Below are positions 10,991 to 23,100 of a stretch of DNA of 64,000 bases, piece by piece. A model generated the notes under the pieces. The model did not search any database. It saw only the letters and a list, made by a program, of their open reading frames with translations, and was not told the origin of the DNA. The translations under genes were made by a program, and so were the position numbers. The stretch spans positions 372,395 through 436,394 of the forward strand of contig CAKOGP040002424.1 in the NCBI GenBank assembly GCA_933822405.4. Direction: 5' to 3'. Source of the stretch: Cylindrotheca closterium (lineage: Eukaryota; Bacillariophyta; Bacillariophyceae; Bacillariales; Bacillariaceae). Numbering within the stretch: the stretch's first letter is position 1; each line of letters opens with the position of its first letter.

Positions 10991-11541
10991 ATTGGAAGAT
11001 TGATTCTCTTGGATTGGTGAATGTGACGTGATGGTTGCAGTATTCTTGGGTATGTTGTGGATTGCAGACTGCGAATTGGTCTATTGATTCGGAACTAGAC
11101 TACTGTTGTCAGTCAGTCAGTCTTTTGTGCAGTAGAGGTACTTGCGGGTAGTGGTATGGTGAAGCAAGTATATCTACTGTAGCTTTTTTGGTTACAGGTT
11201 CCGCAAGTTCAAAGTGTTGAATGAGATGAAAAAAGTTGGAAAACACTCGATCCACATTTTTTTCGGCTCGATTTTGCCGACCCGGCAGTGCCCGAGTGAT
11301 CCAATTTACCTATGGAAGGGACTCGGCTGGCCAAACTTTTACTTATGGCCCCAAAGCATTGAGTCTCGTAAGACTCGCAAACCTCCAATCCGTTGCGAGG
11401 AGTCGAAGTATTCATAACCGTTGACAGACAGACGAAAACAGACTCCATATCAAAAACAACGGATGGATGTTCAAAGTGATTGGTCATTGCTACTACCGGT
11501 ATATTGCAAAGACAAGGTGACAACATTTACAACCTACTAAA
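10991..11541. other. Divergent promoter region (membrane protein / spermidine synthase)
   Basis: 550 bases between two divergent start codons. It holds short tandem motifs (GTCAGTCAGTCAG near 11108-11121). No convincing ORF or RNA gene. Both genes probably draw their promoters from here. Confidence 0.5.
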
Positions 11542-12796
<1,255 letters not shown>

Positions 12797-13247
12797 AAGT
12801 GGTTTTTAAAAAATTGTCAACCTCTAAGAGCTCTTAGAACTGCCATAGCCCATAGTTGTCAAGCGATGCATCCTTAGAAAGAAGCAATTGTTATTAAATA
12901 TAAGCGCGAAAGGGAAAGGAGATCGTGCCCATTGATGCAAGAAATCGGTCGAACTCTTTCAAATCAACCTCCATTCCAACGAACTGAAACACAGGCGTTC
13001 GAACTAGTCGACCCATGTGGCCATGTTTTGCATGCAAAACCCTTTTGTGCTTATCCAGTTCGTGAAAGGACAAGAACTGCTGCGGAGGCTACAGTGCTTG
13101 GCTGCGAAGGAAGCTCCCAACAACCAAATTCAGTCAAGCTTGCGACATAAGAGAAAAGAGGTCATTATTTCGTGGAGACGATACGGATAATCTTTGAACT
13201 TTGACTTGACAATAGTATTCATTCATTCATTCATTCAAACGACAACC
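12797..13247. other. Intergenic region with (ATTC)n repeat
   Basis: 450 bases between spermidine synthase and the DHHC gene. An ATTC tetranucleotide repeat occupies ~13217-13237, just before the DHHC start. A 72-codon frame at 12932-13150 has no family features and was not called. Confidence 0.5.
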
Positions 13248-14627
13248 ATGATTTCTCCCGTTCCCCTGGTCCTCTTCGTGATCTCCTACCTTATTTTCTG
13301 TGCCATCGTGCTTCGATATTGTTTCTTTGCCGATCCAGAATCATCAGAAATGGCCTATTTTGTTCAAATTGTGCTACCGACAAAGCTATGGAACCGATCG
13401 CACAAACTGTTTGGGGACAGCATCATGAAAGTCATGCACAAAATAAGTGAGCTTTTCATGGTGTTTGTCTACTTGTTTGTGGTCCTTGGGTGCTGGTGCA
13501 TCGTATTCTTTCATGTGTACCCATTTATTGATGAGTCCAACAGCGTCTCTAATATCCACAAGTACATTGGGTACTGTGTATTTGTGGCCTGTTTCGGAAG
13601 TTGGATAGTGACACACAAGTCGACCCCTGGTTTCATCACACCCAAGACATTCAAGCGATATGATCATTATGCCTACGATCCTCTGCTGTTCCCACCAGGA
13701 AGGCGGTGTCAGTCGACAAACATTATCAAGATTCCCAGAAGCAAGTTTGATCGAATCAAATACAAGGCAAACATTCCACGATACGACCATTTCTGCGGAT
13801 GGGTATACAACACAATTGGTGAAGAGAACTACCGCTGGTTTCTATTATTTCTTGCGGTCCATGTCGTTATGTGTGTATATGGAAGTGTAGTCTGCTTTTT
13901 GCTGTTCCGGGGAGAAATTCGAGAGAAGCAGCTACTGGAGCTTACTTTCTTTGACCGAGCTACTGGAGAATCGGTAAAATCCACTTGGTTCATTGTGGTG
14001 CAATTCCTGTTTGCACAAGAAACGGCAGTCTGCTCTGTCATGATTGTTATGGCTGTCATGGCGATTGCTCTCGGTGGCTTTCTGGGATATCACGTAAGTT
14101 CACAAAGGTCTTTGGAGATTGATTTCCTTTCAACTGCCAACTCTGGTCCATCTTCTTTGACAAACTTTCAGGTCTACATAACATCGACGAATCAAACGAC
14201 AAATGAGGACGGCAAGTGGACGGATGTACAGAGATGGTACAAGAAGGAAAAGAAAAGGTGGGATGAAGCTGTGGCAGCTGGTCTCGTCAAACCAGGTGGA
14301 ACAGAAGAACCACCAAAAGAGAAAAAAGAACCGGTTGTTGGCGATGGTGATGTGACTTGCACAGGGGCTTCCACAACCCCTACCGAGCCACAGGAGGAGA
14401 CATCACCAGACGATGAATACTTTGATCCCGGTCCTCCTCCAAAGAATTTACACAACAAAGGGTTCAGGGAAAATTGGATGGAGGTACTGTTTCCGATATC
14501 ACTTCGAAAGGACGCACTGAAACATGGGGGTTACTCGCGACCGCCACCTGGGGCGGCGCGGAAGAAGCAAGGCAAAGATATGCCAAGAAAACCTGCACCT
14601 CCTCAGCAAAAAAATAAAGCAACGTAA
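13248..14627 (+). CDS. DHHC-type protein S-acyltransferase, divergent zinc-binding region
   Basis: 433-residue polytopic protein from exons 13248..14093 and 14172..14627. The 78-base intron (GTAAGT...TTTCAG) has no in-frame stop, so it looks like coding sequence; removing it joins GYH to VYITSTNQTTNE, restoring the TTxE motif that follows the fourth helix in DHHC enzymes. Four membrane helices flank the core IPRSKFDRIKYKANIPRYDHFC followed by GWVYNTIGEENYRWF, which matches the SWF1/plant PAT layout. The catalytic motif reads DHFC rather than DHHC, and most zinc-ligand Cys/His of the Cys-rich domain are replaced. The presumed acyl-accepting Cys remains. The C-terminus is Pro/Lys-rich and cytosolic. 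ATG 13248 is preferred over upstream in-frame codons that cover the ATTC repeat. Confidence 0.8.
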   Translation: MISPVPLVLFVISYLIFCAIVLRYCFFADPESSEMAYFVQIVLPTKLWNRSHKLFGDSIMKVMHKISELFMVFVYLFVVLGCWCIVFFHVYPFIDESNSVSNIHKYIGYCVFVACFGSWIVTHKSTPGFITPKTFKRYDHYAYDPLLFPPGRRCQSTNIIKIPRSKFDRIKYKANIPRYDHFCGWVYNTIGEENYRWFLLFLAVHVVMCVYGSVVCFLLFRGEIREKQLLELTFFDRATGESVKSTWFIVVQFLFAQETAVCSVMIVMAVMAIALGGFLGYHVSSQRSLEIDFLSTANSGPSSLTNFQVYITSTNQTTNEDGKWTDVQRWYKKEKKRWDEAVAAGLVKPGGTEEPPKEKKEPVVGDGDVTCTGASTTPTEPQEETSPDDEYFDPGPPPKNLHNKGFRENWMEVLFPISLRKDALKHGGYSRPPPGAARKKQGKDMPRKPAPPQQKNKAT

Positions 14628-14661
14628 ATTGTAGCACAATGTAAAAAGCTCTACAGTTACT

Positions 14662-16582
14662 TCAGGATATCGCTCGGTATAATGTCAACGCCATGACTGT
14701 GCCATCCAAGCATTGAGGGTAGTCCTCATGACTTGCTAATTGAAGATCTCCCCCCATTCGTTGAACCAAAGCTTGGGAAATATCTAACCCGATTCCCGTC
14801 CCTTGAACGGACCGGGTTGCTTCACCTCGAAATCCACGCTGGAATATTTGTTCAGCGTCGGTTTCGCTTATCCCTGGCCCATTATCTTCTACCAAGACAG
14901 TCACACCGACCGGATCTTGATTGGCAAGAATCCGAATATCAACTTTGGGAGAGGGGTTGGAGGTAAATGGCGAATCACTCTTCGGAAGTATCACATACTT
15001 CAGCGCATTGTCAAGCAAGTTCGCAACTGCTTCTTGCAAAGACTTTGGAGCCGCGATCACACCGGGCAGCTCTGGGTCCATTTCGACGACTTTGAGATCT
15101 ATATTTCTCTCGGATGCGATCGCTTCAAATGCTGATATTATTGGCTCCAAGATGTCATTGACAAACACCATTTCAGTTTCAACATCCCCGACAGTGGTGT
15201 GCGCATTACTGGATTGATTTGGCTCTAACTTCGTTTTGACCTTTTGCTTCTTCCTACTGTCGTCACTTCTTGAAGTTGTATTTATTGTCCGCGGCAGGAA
15301 CAAGGATCCTATCAGCTCAGTATTGTTCTCAATTTTGTTCACATCGAATTCAAAGGTTTTGTTCGTTGGAGTTGAAACGGTTTCCACTTTCCTTCGCCTT
15401 TCCCAGAGTACAAGAGGTTGTGGCTGCGGCTCTTTTTCGGCAGGTGCTAGAATGTATGGTCCAGGTTGGTCAAAACTATTTACCAAAGTGTCCATAGGAA
15501 TCATTAGATCAACAACCCTTTCGCTTTGAGTCATCAATCGCTCCACCAGTTCAAGAAGCTGTGGTGAGCTCATATCGTCACCACGAAAAGAGTCCGCATC
15601 CGCCATATGGCGCTGGAGAATCTTTCCATACGTTCTAAGTGCTATTGTTTCGAAACATGAGCAACTTCAATGAAATTGATACCTAAAATATTGCATCTCG
15701 CGAGACATACCTTGCAATGGATTCTTGACCTGATGAAGACTGTCAGACAAGCTATCCTTGAACATCTGGTTTTGTTCCCTCAGTATGCTTCGCTCGTTAT
15801 CCATGGTGAGAGCCATCGACAAACTATCAAAGGGGGTGAGATTTCAAAGATCACAAGGTCAACGACCGTCTTAAACATGAACCATACCTCTGAGCCGCGC
15901 TCGACACCTGCCTTCTGTCGTTTTCGGACCAAAACTGCTTTTTTGTAGGCTCTGTCATGCCTGACACAAGCAAAACACCTACAGTTTGTGGTCCTGAAAG
16001 CAGTGGAACAGACAATGCTGGCGGTCCATACTTGAATCTGGGATCGCACATGACCTCTTCTACACTGCCCACATCTGGATCACAATCACCTGAAGATGAT
16101 ATCATAGGATATCCCGGAAGGAGGGTCGCTGCATGTGAGAAACCTGGTAATTTCGTCAAAGCCCTTGGTAATGTTGGGGCTTTTCCGGACCCCGCATCGT
16201 AGCTGATGAACACTCGTTCGCTCTTTGGATCCGGGTACACGACGACAGGGGTGAACTCCAATTGCCCAGTGAATACATTTTCCTGAGGCAAGTAAAGTGC
16301 CATGGATTCAACCTTGCTTTCTGACGAATTCTCGGGCCTGTTTAAAGCATTGGCCAGGACTTCCAGCTGGGACTGGGCCATTTTTCGAAACAAGTCAGAA
16401 GGCATTGGCGGAATGGGTGGTCGTTCATTGGTTGACAAATCGTCGAATTCGGTGGCTGATGTTTCAAAACCATTGTTCGAGGCGCTTGAGTGCAATGGGA
16501 AAGGATTTGTTGATGCTAGCTGTAATAAACAAGCAACTACTCTCACAACAGTCCTTATTCGCACCCCTCGTATGTAATGCAT
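14662..16582 (-). CDS. CSK: Chloroplast sensor kinase-like histidine kinase (CSK)
   Basis: 595-residue protein; exons 16582..15888, 15823..15711, 15641..14662. The N-terminus (IRTVVRVVACLLQLAST then NPFPLHSS) fits a signal-type peptide as in diatom plastid presequences. A GAF-like sensor region spans ~residues 60-235 (QLEFTPVVVYPD, PALSVPLLSGPQTVGVLLVS). Exon 2 holds the H-box, SLHQVKNPLQ, and splicing to exon 3 gives NPLQALRTYGKILQRHM, close to CSK/Hik2. The ATPase domain has N-box EAVANLLDNALKYV, G1 VEDNGPGI, F-box IFQRGF and G2 GTGIGLDIS. CSK in plants links plastoquinone redox state to plastid transcription. The phospho-acceptor His (about 262) is present. It converges with the DHHC gene, 34 bases between stops. 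Plastid location is inferred. Confidence 0.85.
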
Positions 16583-17007
16583 GTCTCTATTGATGTCGAT
16601 CTTGGTGTGATGGATGTGTTATTCTTTCACTTTGGTTCATGTCTTTTCCAGTCGATTCACACGACTCCACCAGAAGCATCGAATTGAAGGTAAACTGTAC
16701 CATAGTAATACAGTAGTACCCTGATTTACCTCTATCTATTGCAGTCTCCGAGGCAGACCTTAGAACACAAAATCGCTATGTTTTAAAATAATCATTACAG
16801 TATGTATCAAAAACGCTACTAGCATTCTATCCTCGTCCATCGGAAACGCACTCGTGTGAACCTTCTGAGGAAGAATGTCCTCTGCCCCAGCAAGTGGTGG
16901 TGAAATACTATCTAAACAAGACTCCGTGACGAACAAAAGCTGATTGATCCTGAATCATCGTAGTTTCTAGGGCAATGTAATGGCCGTCTCAAAGATGCTG
17001 AAACGCT
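16583..17007. other. Intergenic region
   Basis: About 425 bases upstream of the sensor kinase gene and downstream of the small hypothetical gene. I see no ORF, RNA gene or repeat of note. Confidence 0.4.
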
Positions 17008-17399
17008 CTAGGAGTCCTTTTCGGAGTCAGGGTTGAAAGCATGGTGTTCTTGCATCATACGAAGATATGACCTCATTTGCTGCTCTTGCTCCTTTGTAAG
17101 CGGTGGCAAGGAAGCGCGACGTTCCTCACGATCTTTTGCTGACCATTTTGCAAATTCTTTGGCTTCTCGGTAGTTTTCGGTCGCATCCATATGCGTCCTA
17201 TGCGCTTGATCTACAAGGATGTCTCTGCAATATTTGAAATAAGCAACCTGCAATACAGACAAAAAGTATAAGAAATCCTCTCGTTTCGAAGAATACTACT
17301 CGCGCCGTTCATTCTTACTTTGAAGACTGATCCACCCACGATAACTCCCCCAATGGCGCCCAGCGTTCTCTCCCGAGGAGTCAACCTTCTGAAAAACAT
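17008..17399 (-). CDS. Small hypothetical membrane-associated protein
   Basis: Two-exon gene, 17399..17319 and 17247..17008 (intron 17318..17248, GTAAGA...CAG), giving 106 residues. The N-terminus MFFRRLTPRERTLGAIGGVIVGGSVFK is basic and then glycine-rich hydrophobic, compatible with one membrane helix or a mitochondrial-type presequence. The C-terminal two-thirds is charged and helical (YREAKEFAKWSAKDREERRASL, then EQEQQMRSYLRMMQEHHAF). I do not recognise a family. Support comes from the clean in-phase splice and the coherent composition across the junction. Confidence 0.6.
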
Positions 17400-17978
17400 T
17401 CTGAATTACAGTGTGGCCTCTGTCAATCTATATACAGGCTCGAAACGATATTTATCGCGCAATATAGTACTCTTGAAATCACACTTGCAGTACAGCAAAC
17501 AATCTCCCCCAGGCAGTCAGTGATTGCAATGATGCCACAGACACTTTCAATTGGGTTTCTGATCTACTGGCAGGGATAATGCGTTGTCGGTGTGGAGTCA
17601 GTCAGTGCAAAAGTTCTGATTGTAAGTGGCGACTGTGCTTTTTAGAAACTCCGAAGAAAACTAACTCCGAAGATGAGCCTTTTCCCGACATTTGTGTACT
17701 CTACCGGTACCGGAGAGTATTGTAGTAGTAATCAATAAGCAGTGACGGAATGAAAGTGAAGTAGCGGAAACTACAGTTAAGGAAACAAATTAAACAAATA
17801 TGTTCTTCTTGCTTGCTCAGCATGTCGCTCTTACCAGCTTCAGCATTCATTATTATCGCTCCTAAAAACGTTGTTGAATCTGTCGAATGGAGTGGTGTAA
17901 TGCATGATCTTTCGGGTTCCAATCATGTGACTATCGGTCGGATAGATCTTGGCACATCCTTCTGTCAACTTAATGCTG
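17400..17978. other. Intergenic region with a CCGGTACCGG-centred palindrome
   Basis: About 580 bases with no supported gene. At 17697-17719 there is a near-palindrome, TACTCT-ACCGGTACCGG-AGAGTA. The rest shows nothing recognisable and probably includes the 5' region of the small gene and the 3' UTR of the SulP gene. Confidence 0.45.
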
Positions 17979-19712
17979 CTACTGTTCGATCCCGTCTTCT
18001 GTAGTGGCAATCTTGAGTTCGCCGACATCGACGCCAGCCTTGCGACATACAACGTAAAGTATCACTCCCGCAATGATTCCATACTCAACTTCCAGCAGCT
18101 GTATCAAGACAAAGGTAGCCAGTCCAATCAAGTACTCGGCTTTGGTGACCTTTGTGCGAATGTCCCATAGCCAGTCATACATGAGGTCCAGGCAGATCAT
18201 GAACAGAAGTGAACCGTAGAAAAAGTTTGGAACGTATGCCAGAATGGGAAACGGTATGACAATAACCGCCAATTGACAGAATGCCAAGACAAAGCCAGGC
18301 AGTCGTTCTCGAATGCCTGCTCGTAGCGTAAATATGCTTTGACTAAAGATGTAACTCCCCGTGTAACCTCCCGTCAGACCTGACACCATATTGCTGATTC
18401 CCACCACAATCAACTCTTTGTTGTAGTTCAAAGGTCGCTTCACCTCCAACTCAATGGCTGCGACATCAAGGGAGCTTGATAACGCGACGACAAAGATCAT
18501 ACTTAACTCTGTTAGGAGTAATCGAGGTAGCGCGGACCAAGCGACCAAGCTTGGTTGGATGTAATCCCATGTTCGATACCACACTGGTGAAGGTTCCGCT
18601 TTCCGAATCCACCCATCTTCTGTAGCCTCTTTCAAGGTGCACCCCGACATGCTCAAGCTTGCATAAAAAATCAGAAATAGAAGAAGAATCGTCGTGGGAA
18701 GGACTGCCACGTGCTTCAATTTTCTCACCGAATAGTAGATGAAGAGACCACCAGCAATGCCTGGTGCAATAAACAGATAATTGTCTACCACCAACTTTGG
18801 AAAGGATAAACCGTTTCTTCCCCCAGCCATGAGGATGATTCCCGCTTTACCACAGAATAATCCAATGTACGCCAAGTATCCAGCAACGACACAGATGGGA
18901 AGCATTTGGACATAACCTGCTAGTCTCAGTTTCCCAACCACTACTAATCCTAGTCCCAGTAAGGCTGCAGCCAATCCCAGACCAACCGTGACTGTTGCCA
19001 GCATTACTTCATCATTATACCCCTGCTGTCGACAGTACACTACCATATCGGAAGCCATGGAAGACAGAAAGATGAGCCCTGCATCTTGGACGCTCCCCAC
19101 AGCAAAGGGCAAGGAAGAAAAGGTGGAAAAACATAGTTGGTGGACCACTCCAGAAACCATGGTGAGCTTGATCAAGACTGGCATATATGGTGCAAAGGCT
19201 GCGTTCTGATAGATGATGTTTCCAAAACTCATGACCACGGGGATGACAATGCTGGCGTTGATGACACCAAACAAAACACATATCCAAGCAGGATTGCGTG
19301 GAGGCTCGTCAATTAATTTTGCTTCTTGTGGACCCGTCAGTTCCTTTTGCTGTTCTGGATCATTATTTTGTTCGTGCTGTTGAGGCTGATGTTTCCCATT
19401 CTGCGTGTCGGCATGGCCAATGAGCGGCTCTGAAATATGATGATGTGGAAGCTGTACAGATTTTGTAGGTGGCAGCAAGGAACTTGTTTCTGTTGCGACT
19501 ATATCGATGAAATCATTGAAAGATTGAGATCTTCGGCGTTTCAATTGAGTTGGTGCCGTCGATCGATTGAGGATGACACGTTGTGTCATCGGTGACACGA
19601 GATCCCATTTTGTGTCGTGCTGTTCGTAGTTTCTCAGAAAGTTTCCTCCACTTTCGAAGGACTTTGACAGAAAGGAATAAGAGCTATCGGTCGTTTGCTC
19701 TGACTCTTCCAT
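17979..19712 (-). CDS. SulP-family anion/amino-acid transporter, no STAS domain
   Basis: 577-residue polytopic protein in one exon. Residues 1-~140 are a hydrophilic, Gln/His-rich N-terminal tail. From WICVLFGVINASIVIPVVMSFG there are about 11 hydrophobic helices in SulP order, including GSVQDAGLIFLSSMA, GYVQMLPICVVAGYLAYIG, SSLDVAAIELEVKRPLNYNKELIVVGISN and the GLTGGYTGSYIFSQS signature corresponding to the SulP transport core. The protein ends about 15 residues after the last helix with no STAS domain. A similar layout (long N-tail, SulP core, atypical C-end) occurs in fungal VSB1-type vacuolar proteins involved in basic amino-acid storage, so sulfate should not be assumed. It diverges from the plastid-protein gene. 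Confidence 0.82.
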   Translation of the reverse strand: MEESEQTTDSSYSFLSKSFESGGNFLRNYEQHDTKWDLVSPMTQRVILNRSTAPTQLKRRRSQSFNDFIDIVATETSSLLPPTKSVQLPHHHISEPLIGHADTQNGKHQPQQHEQNNDPEQQKELTGPQEAKLIDEPPRNPAWICVLFGVINASIVIPVVMSFGNIIYQNAAFAPYMPVLIKLTMVSGVVHQLCFSTFSSLPFAVGSVQDAGLIFLSSMASDMVVYCRQQGYNDEVMLATVTVGLGLAAALLGLGLVVVGKLRLAGYVQMLPICVVAGYLAYIGLFCGKAGIILMAGGRNGLSFPKLVVDNYLFIAPGIAGGLFIYYSVRKLKHVAVLPTTILLLFLIFYASLSMSGCTLKEATEDGWIRKAEPSPVWYRTWDYIQPSLVAWSALPRLLLTELSMIFVVALSSSLDVAAIELEVKRPLNYNKELIVVGISNMVSGLTGGYTGSYIFSQSIFTLRAGIRERLPGFVLAFCQLAVIVIPFPILAYVPNFFYGSLLFMICLDLMYDWLWDIRTKVTKAEYLIGLATFVLIQLLEVEYGIIAGVILYVVCRKAGVDVGELKIATTEDGIEQ

Positions 19713-20113
19713 CTTTTTTATTGCCCTTACAATCGCAGTATCAAAGTTATGTGATTCTTCCGCTTTTCCATGGCGTCATTCCGATCGATCACATCACTTC
19801 CACGACATGCATCAGAATTTGCAGAAATTCCTGTCAATGACTGACACAGACGACTTGTTGAGTCGAGTCACGAATTGCCAGCGCACCATTCATTCATTCG
19901 TTTGATTTGCCTTTTCGATGGCGAAGGAATCCAATCCAATCCAATCCAAGATTATCCATCATAATATATACAACCCATCACTTCTCATCACCATCAGTCT
20001 ATCACACATCGAACAAAGTCATTCACCGCACTTGGCTAAATACAAGGAAATACCAGAAACTTCACATACTACTTGACTTACGCATAGATACAACAATCCA
20101 AGACAAGATCACC
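19713..20113. promoter_or_regulatory. Divergent promoter region (SulP transporter / plastid protein)
   Basis: 400 bases between two divergent start codons. It contains ATTC repeats (~19888-19899) and a CCAAT-rich run (AATCCAATCCAATCCAATCC, about 19928-19948). The plastid-protein frame is open through the right part but the first convincing start is at 20114, so this is treated as shared promoter and 5' UTR. Confidence 0.45.
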
Positions 20114-23100
20114 ATGAGCAAAGTCGTTGATAAATCAATATTTGATCGTGGGATATCATGGCGAATGCTTTTGCTCTTAAGTCTCATTGCTTCAATACAA
20201 GATGCTTCCCGATTTGCGGTCAGAGCCTTTTCTAATTTCCGTCCTTCTCAGAGAAGCCTCTATCCTACCTCTTTTGTTGAAACTTTCAGGGGCCCTTATT
20301 TGGGCTCGTCGTCGTCGTCGTCGTCGTCAAGAATCCCACTCCATGCCCGCACATCGTCAAAGGTTGACGCGGCAGGAACCTCCACCAAAGTGCTATATCA
20401 GAAAGTCATTCGACCACCGCCAAGTCTACCAGACATTTTGTTTCTAGGATACCTTGTCGAATACCTGGAAAGCTATTTCGAGCTGCCAAACGGTCTTCCA
20501 ATGATTTATGAGACCAACAAACCGAAAAAAGAAGCTCAGTACATTATCGAGGTCGATTCGCCGTTGAGTCCAGCCTCGGAGGTCACTCGTATGGAAATAG
20601 AAGTAGTGGGAATCTACACGACCAGTAAAGACGACAAAAAAGACAAAAACGGTAATAAGTCCACGTCCCCATCTACCCCAAATATGGCCATGGTCGTCGT
20701 CAAAAAGAAAAAGGACCCACAATCTTCCATTCCTCCCATGATGGAAAACTTGTTCACCGATTCGGAAAAAAGAATCCTCAAGGCGTTGGATCGTGGACTG
20801 GAGGACTTTGTGCAAGGAAAGATTCGATTTCGGGAAGATGTCGACGTGAAAGACAAGAAGAAGATTCCAAATTTTCGAACCGCCGAACAGGTCATTGAAG
20901 CGGAGTTGATGGATGAAGCACCATCCTCCAAATCGAGGTCGAAAACAGATCCTGAAGATGTTGTGGTAGAAGCATATGCAACCTTGGACGATGGTGACAA
21001 GGACAGTCAAGCCAAACACAAAACACAGGAAAAGAGCAAACCAAAGGTTCATGATAAAACGACACAAGGGGAAAATACAAAGAAGCCTGAAACAAAGAGC
21101 GAGAAGCCAGTTAAGACCAAGGCTGCAAAGGCCAAAAAGGGAGGTAGTAACTCAGTCGCGGCAACTATACCCACCGCTGGTTCCGAGCCGGCTGGACTCG
21201 ACTTTGCAGTCCGGGCGGCAAAACAAGCAGCTGCCAAACGAAAGGCAAGGGTTGCCAAACAAGAATCACCTGCTACCGAAGATTATGCCGTGGCAGCGGC
21301 ACGTAAAGCTGCTGCCATAAAATCGCCTCCCGAAGACTTTGCTATTGCGGCAGCGCGCAAAGCTGCTGCTGCTACGGGGAAAAAGAATACCACCACCATG
21401 TTGAAGGTCGCCAAACAAAAGGAAGCATCCAAGACGGCTAGGACTCCTGTCAAGGGGGCCGCACGACCACAAGTCATCGAAGAGCAAGCAAAACCAATCG
21501 CAATGCCCGAAGTTGAAGACAAATCTCCTCCTGCTCTTTCGCGTGACAATCTGGCACAATCAAGGTCGTTTGGGTACACTATTTCACGACCTTCGGAAAG
21601 GGCAAAGAAGGGCAAAACCAAGACAGCTGCCAAAAAGACTGCATCAAAGGTAAAGAAAGGTTCCGGCTCGAAGGTGGCTTCTGCTTCATCGGCAGATACT
21701 CCCATAGCAAAGTCCCAAGGCGGGTCAGGAGTTCCGTCAACAGCAGCGGTTCCAACCAATAGCAAGGCAAAACCCACAGCAAAGACCAATGCAAAACCCA
21801 TCCCACAGGAAGCTGAGACAACAGAAGTCGCAGATGACAAGAAGATGGAATCCAAACCCATGCCATCGAGAGAACAAATGGAACTTGACGTTATGAAGGC
21901 TGCTAAAGAGGTGATTGAAGAAATGGTTGAAGATAGCGAAGACATGACTGCAGAGGAACTTCTCAGGGATGTTCTAAAGTTTGATGAAGAGGAGAAAAAA
22001 AGTAATGAACCCGGAAGTGGGTTTGTAAGTGGTGCCTTCGAAAAGGCGAAGGAAATCATGCAAGATAGATATCGACAAAGACAGAGAATGGATACCAAAA
22101 TATTCGATGGTTCCAAGCCGAACATTGCAGACCCGAATCAGTTCCCAGTTGACGCTGATGCTCCTAGCAGCGAAGAAGAAGAGTTGAGACGCATGTTTCA
22201 AGCTGGCGAGCAAATTGCCGATACCAGGATCACAAAGTCAATCAAAGACAATGTTGATTTGGGTTACGGACTGGGAAATTCCGAAGACGAAGTTGACCAA
22301 CTTATTGCCAACGAGAAGTCTATTTCAAACTATGCAAAAGTCCTCGATGATGAGCTAATTGAATTGGAGCTACAAATTAACCCCACCCCGGGTGAAGAAT
22401 TGGATGGCCCCATGAAAAACCCAATGTTCGATGTGATGTCTGGACCAGAAGTTTACAACCCAAACACGGATATGGATGACGTGAATTACCCTGGAGCTTT
22501 GCCAGGAACAAAAGAGTTGCGTCTACCTAAACCATTGAAGGAGGTCAAGAAGCAAGCTGAATTTGCAACGGGTGTACTCAAGAAATTGCGAACTGTTGAA
22601 ACTAAGGACGACAACGGAAGTGTTGGCGCAAAGTATTTTGTCGGAGAAACGGAAATGACACTTAAGCAACTAACTGATCTTCAATCAGTCGTTTCCGAAG
22701 CTTCTCAAATTGGTATTATCACTGACCCTGTCACTCTGATGAAAGAAAGCTCAAGGCTACAACTTCTGGTGGATGAACTTTGGAACCAACCAAAGGAGCG
22801 TTTTCGAGAAATTGCGGAAAACTACAAGGACTTGATCTTGTCAGACAATTTTGTTTCACTCGTAAAGGAAAGAATGCAAAATATGGTGGAGCGAGATTTG
22901 GATGCATTTCGTCGAGATGACGAGAGTCTCAAGGAGCCTCATGCAAGAGAACGGGAAATTTTGGGCGAAGTCGTTGTGTATGCACAATTGCTATTGAAAG
23001 AGGTCCGAGCGCTTGGTGCCGAGCTTGAAGCGCAACAACTTGAAGTCGTTCGATCGATTTGTAAGGTTGCTATGGACCCAAGATATACTACAGAGGAAGA

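Noticed and set aside
12932..13150. 72-codon plus-strand ORF between spermidine synthase and the DHHC gene
   Set aside because: No family character, irregular composition and no splice partner; most likely chance.
19907..20113. N-terminal extension of the plastid-targeted protein
   Set aside because: The extension begins without an ATG and lacks a targeting pattern; the ATG at 20114 leads directly into a signal-like sequence.
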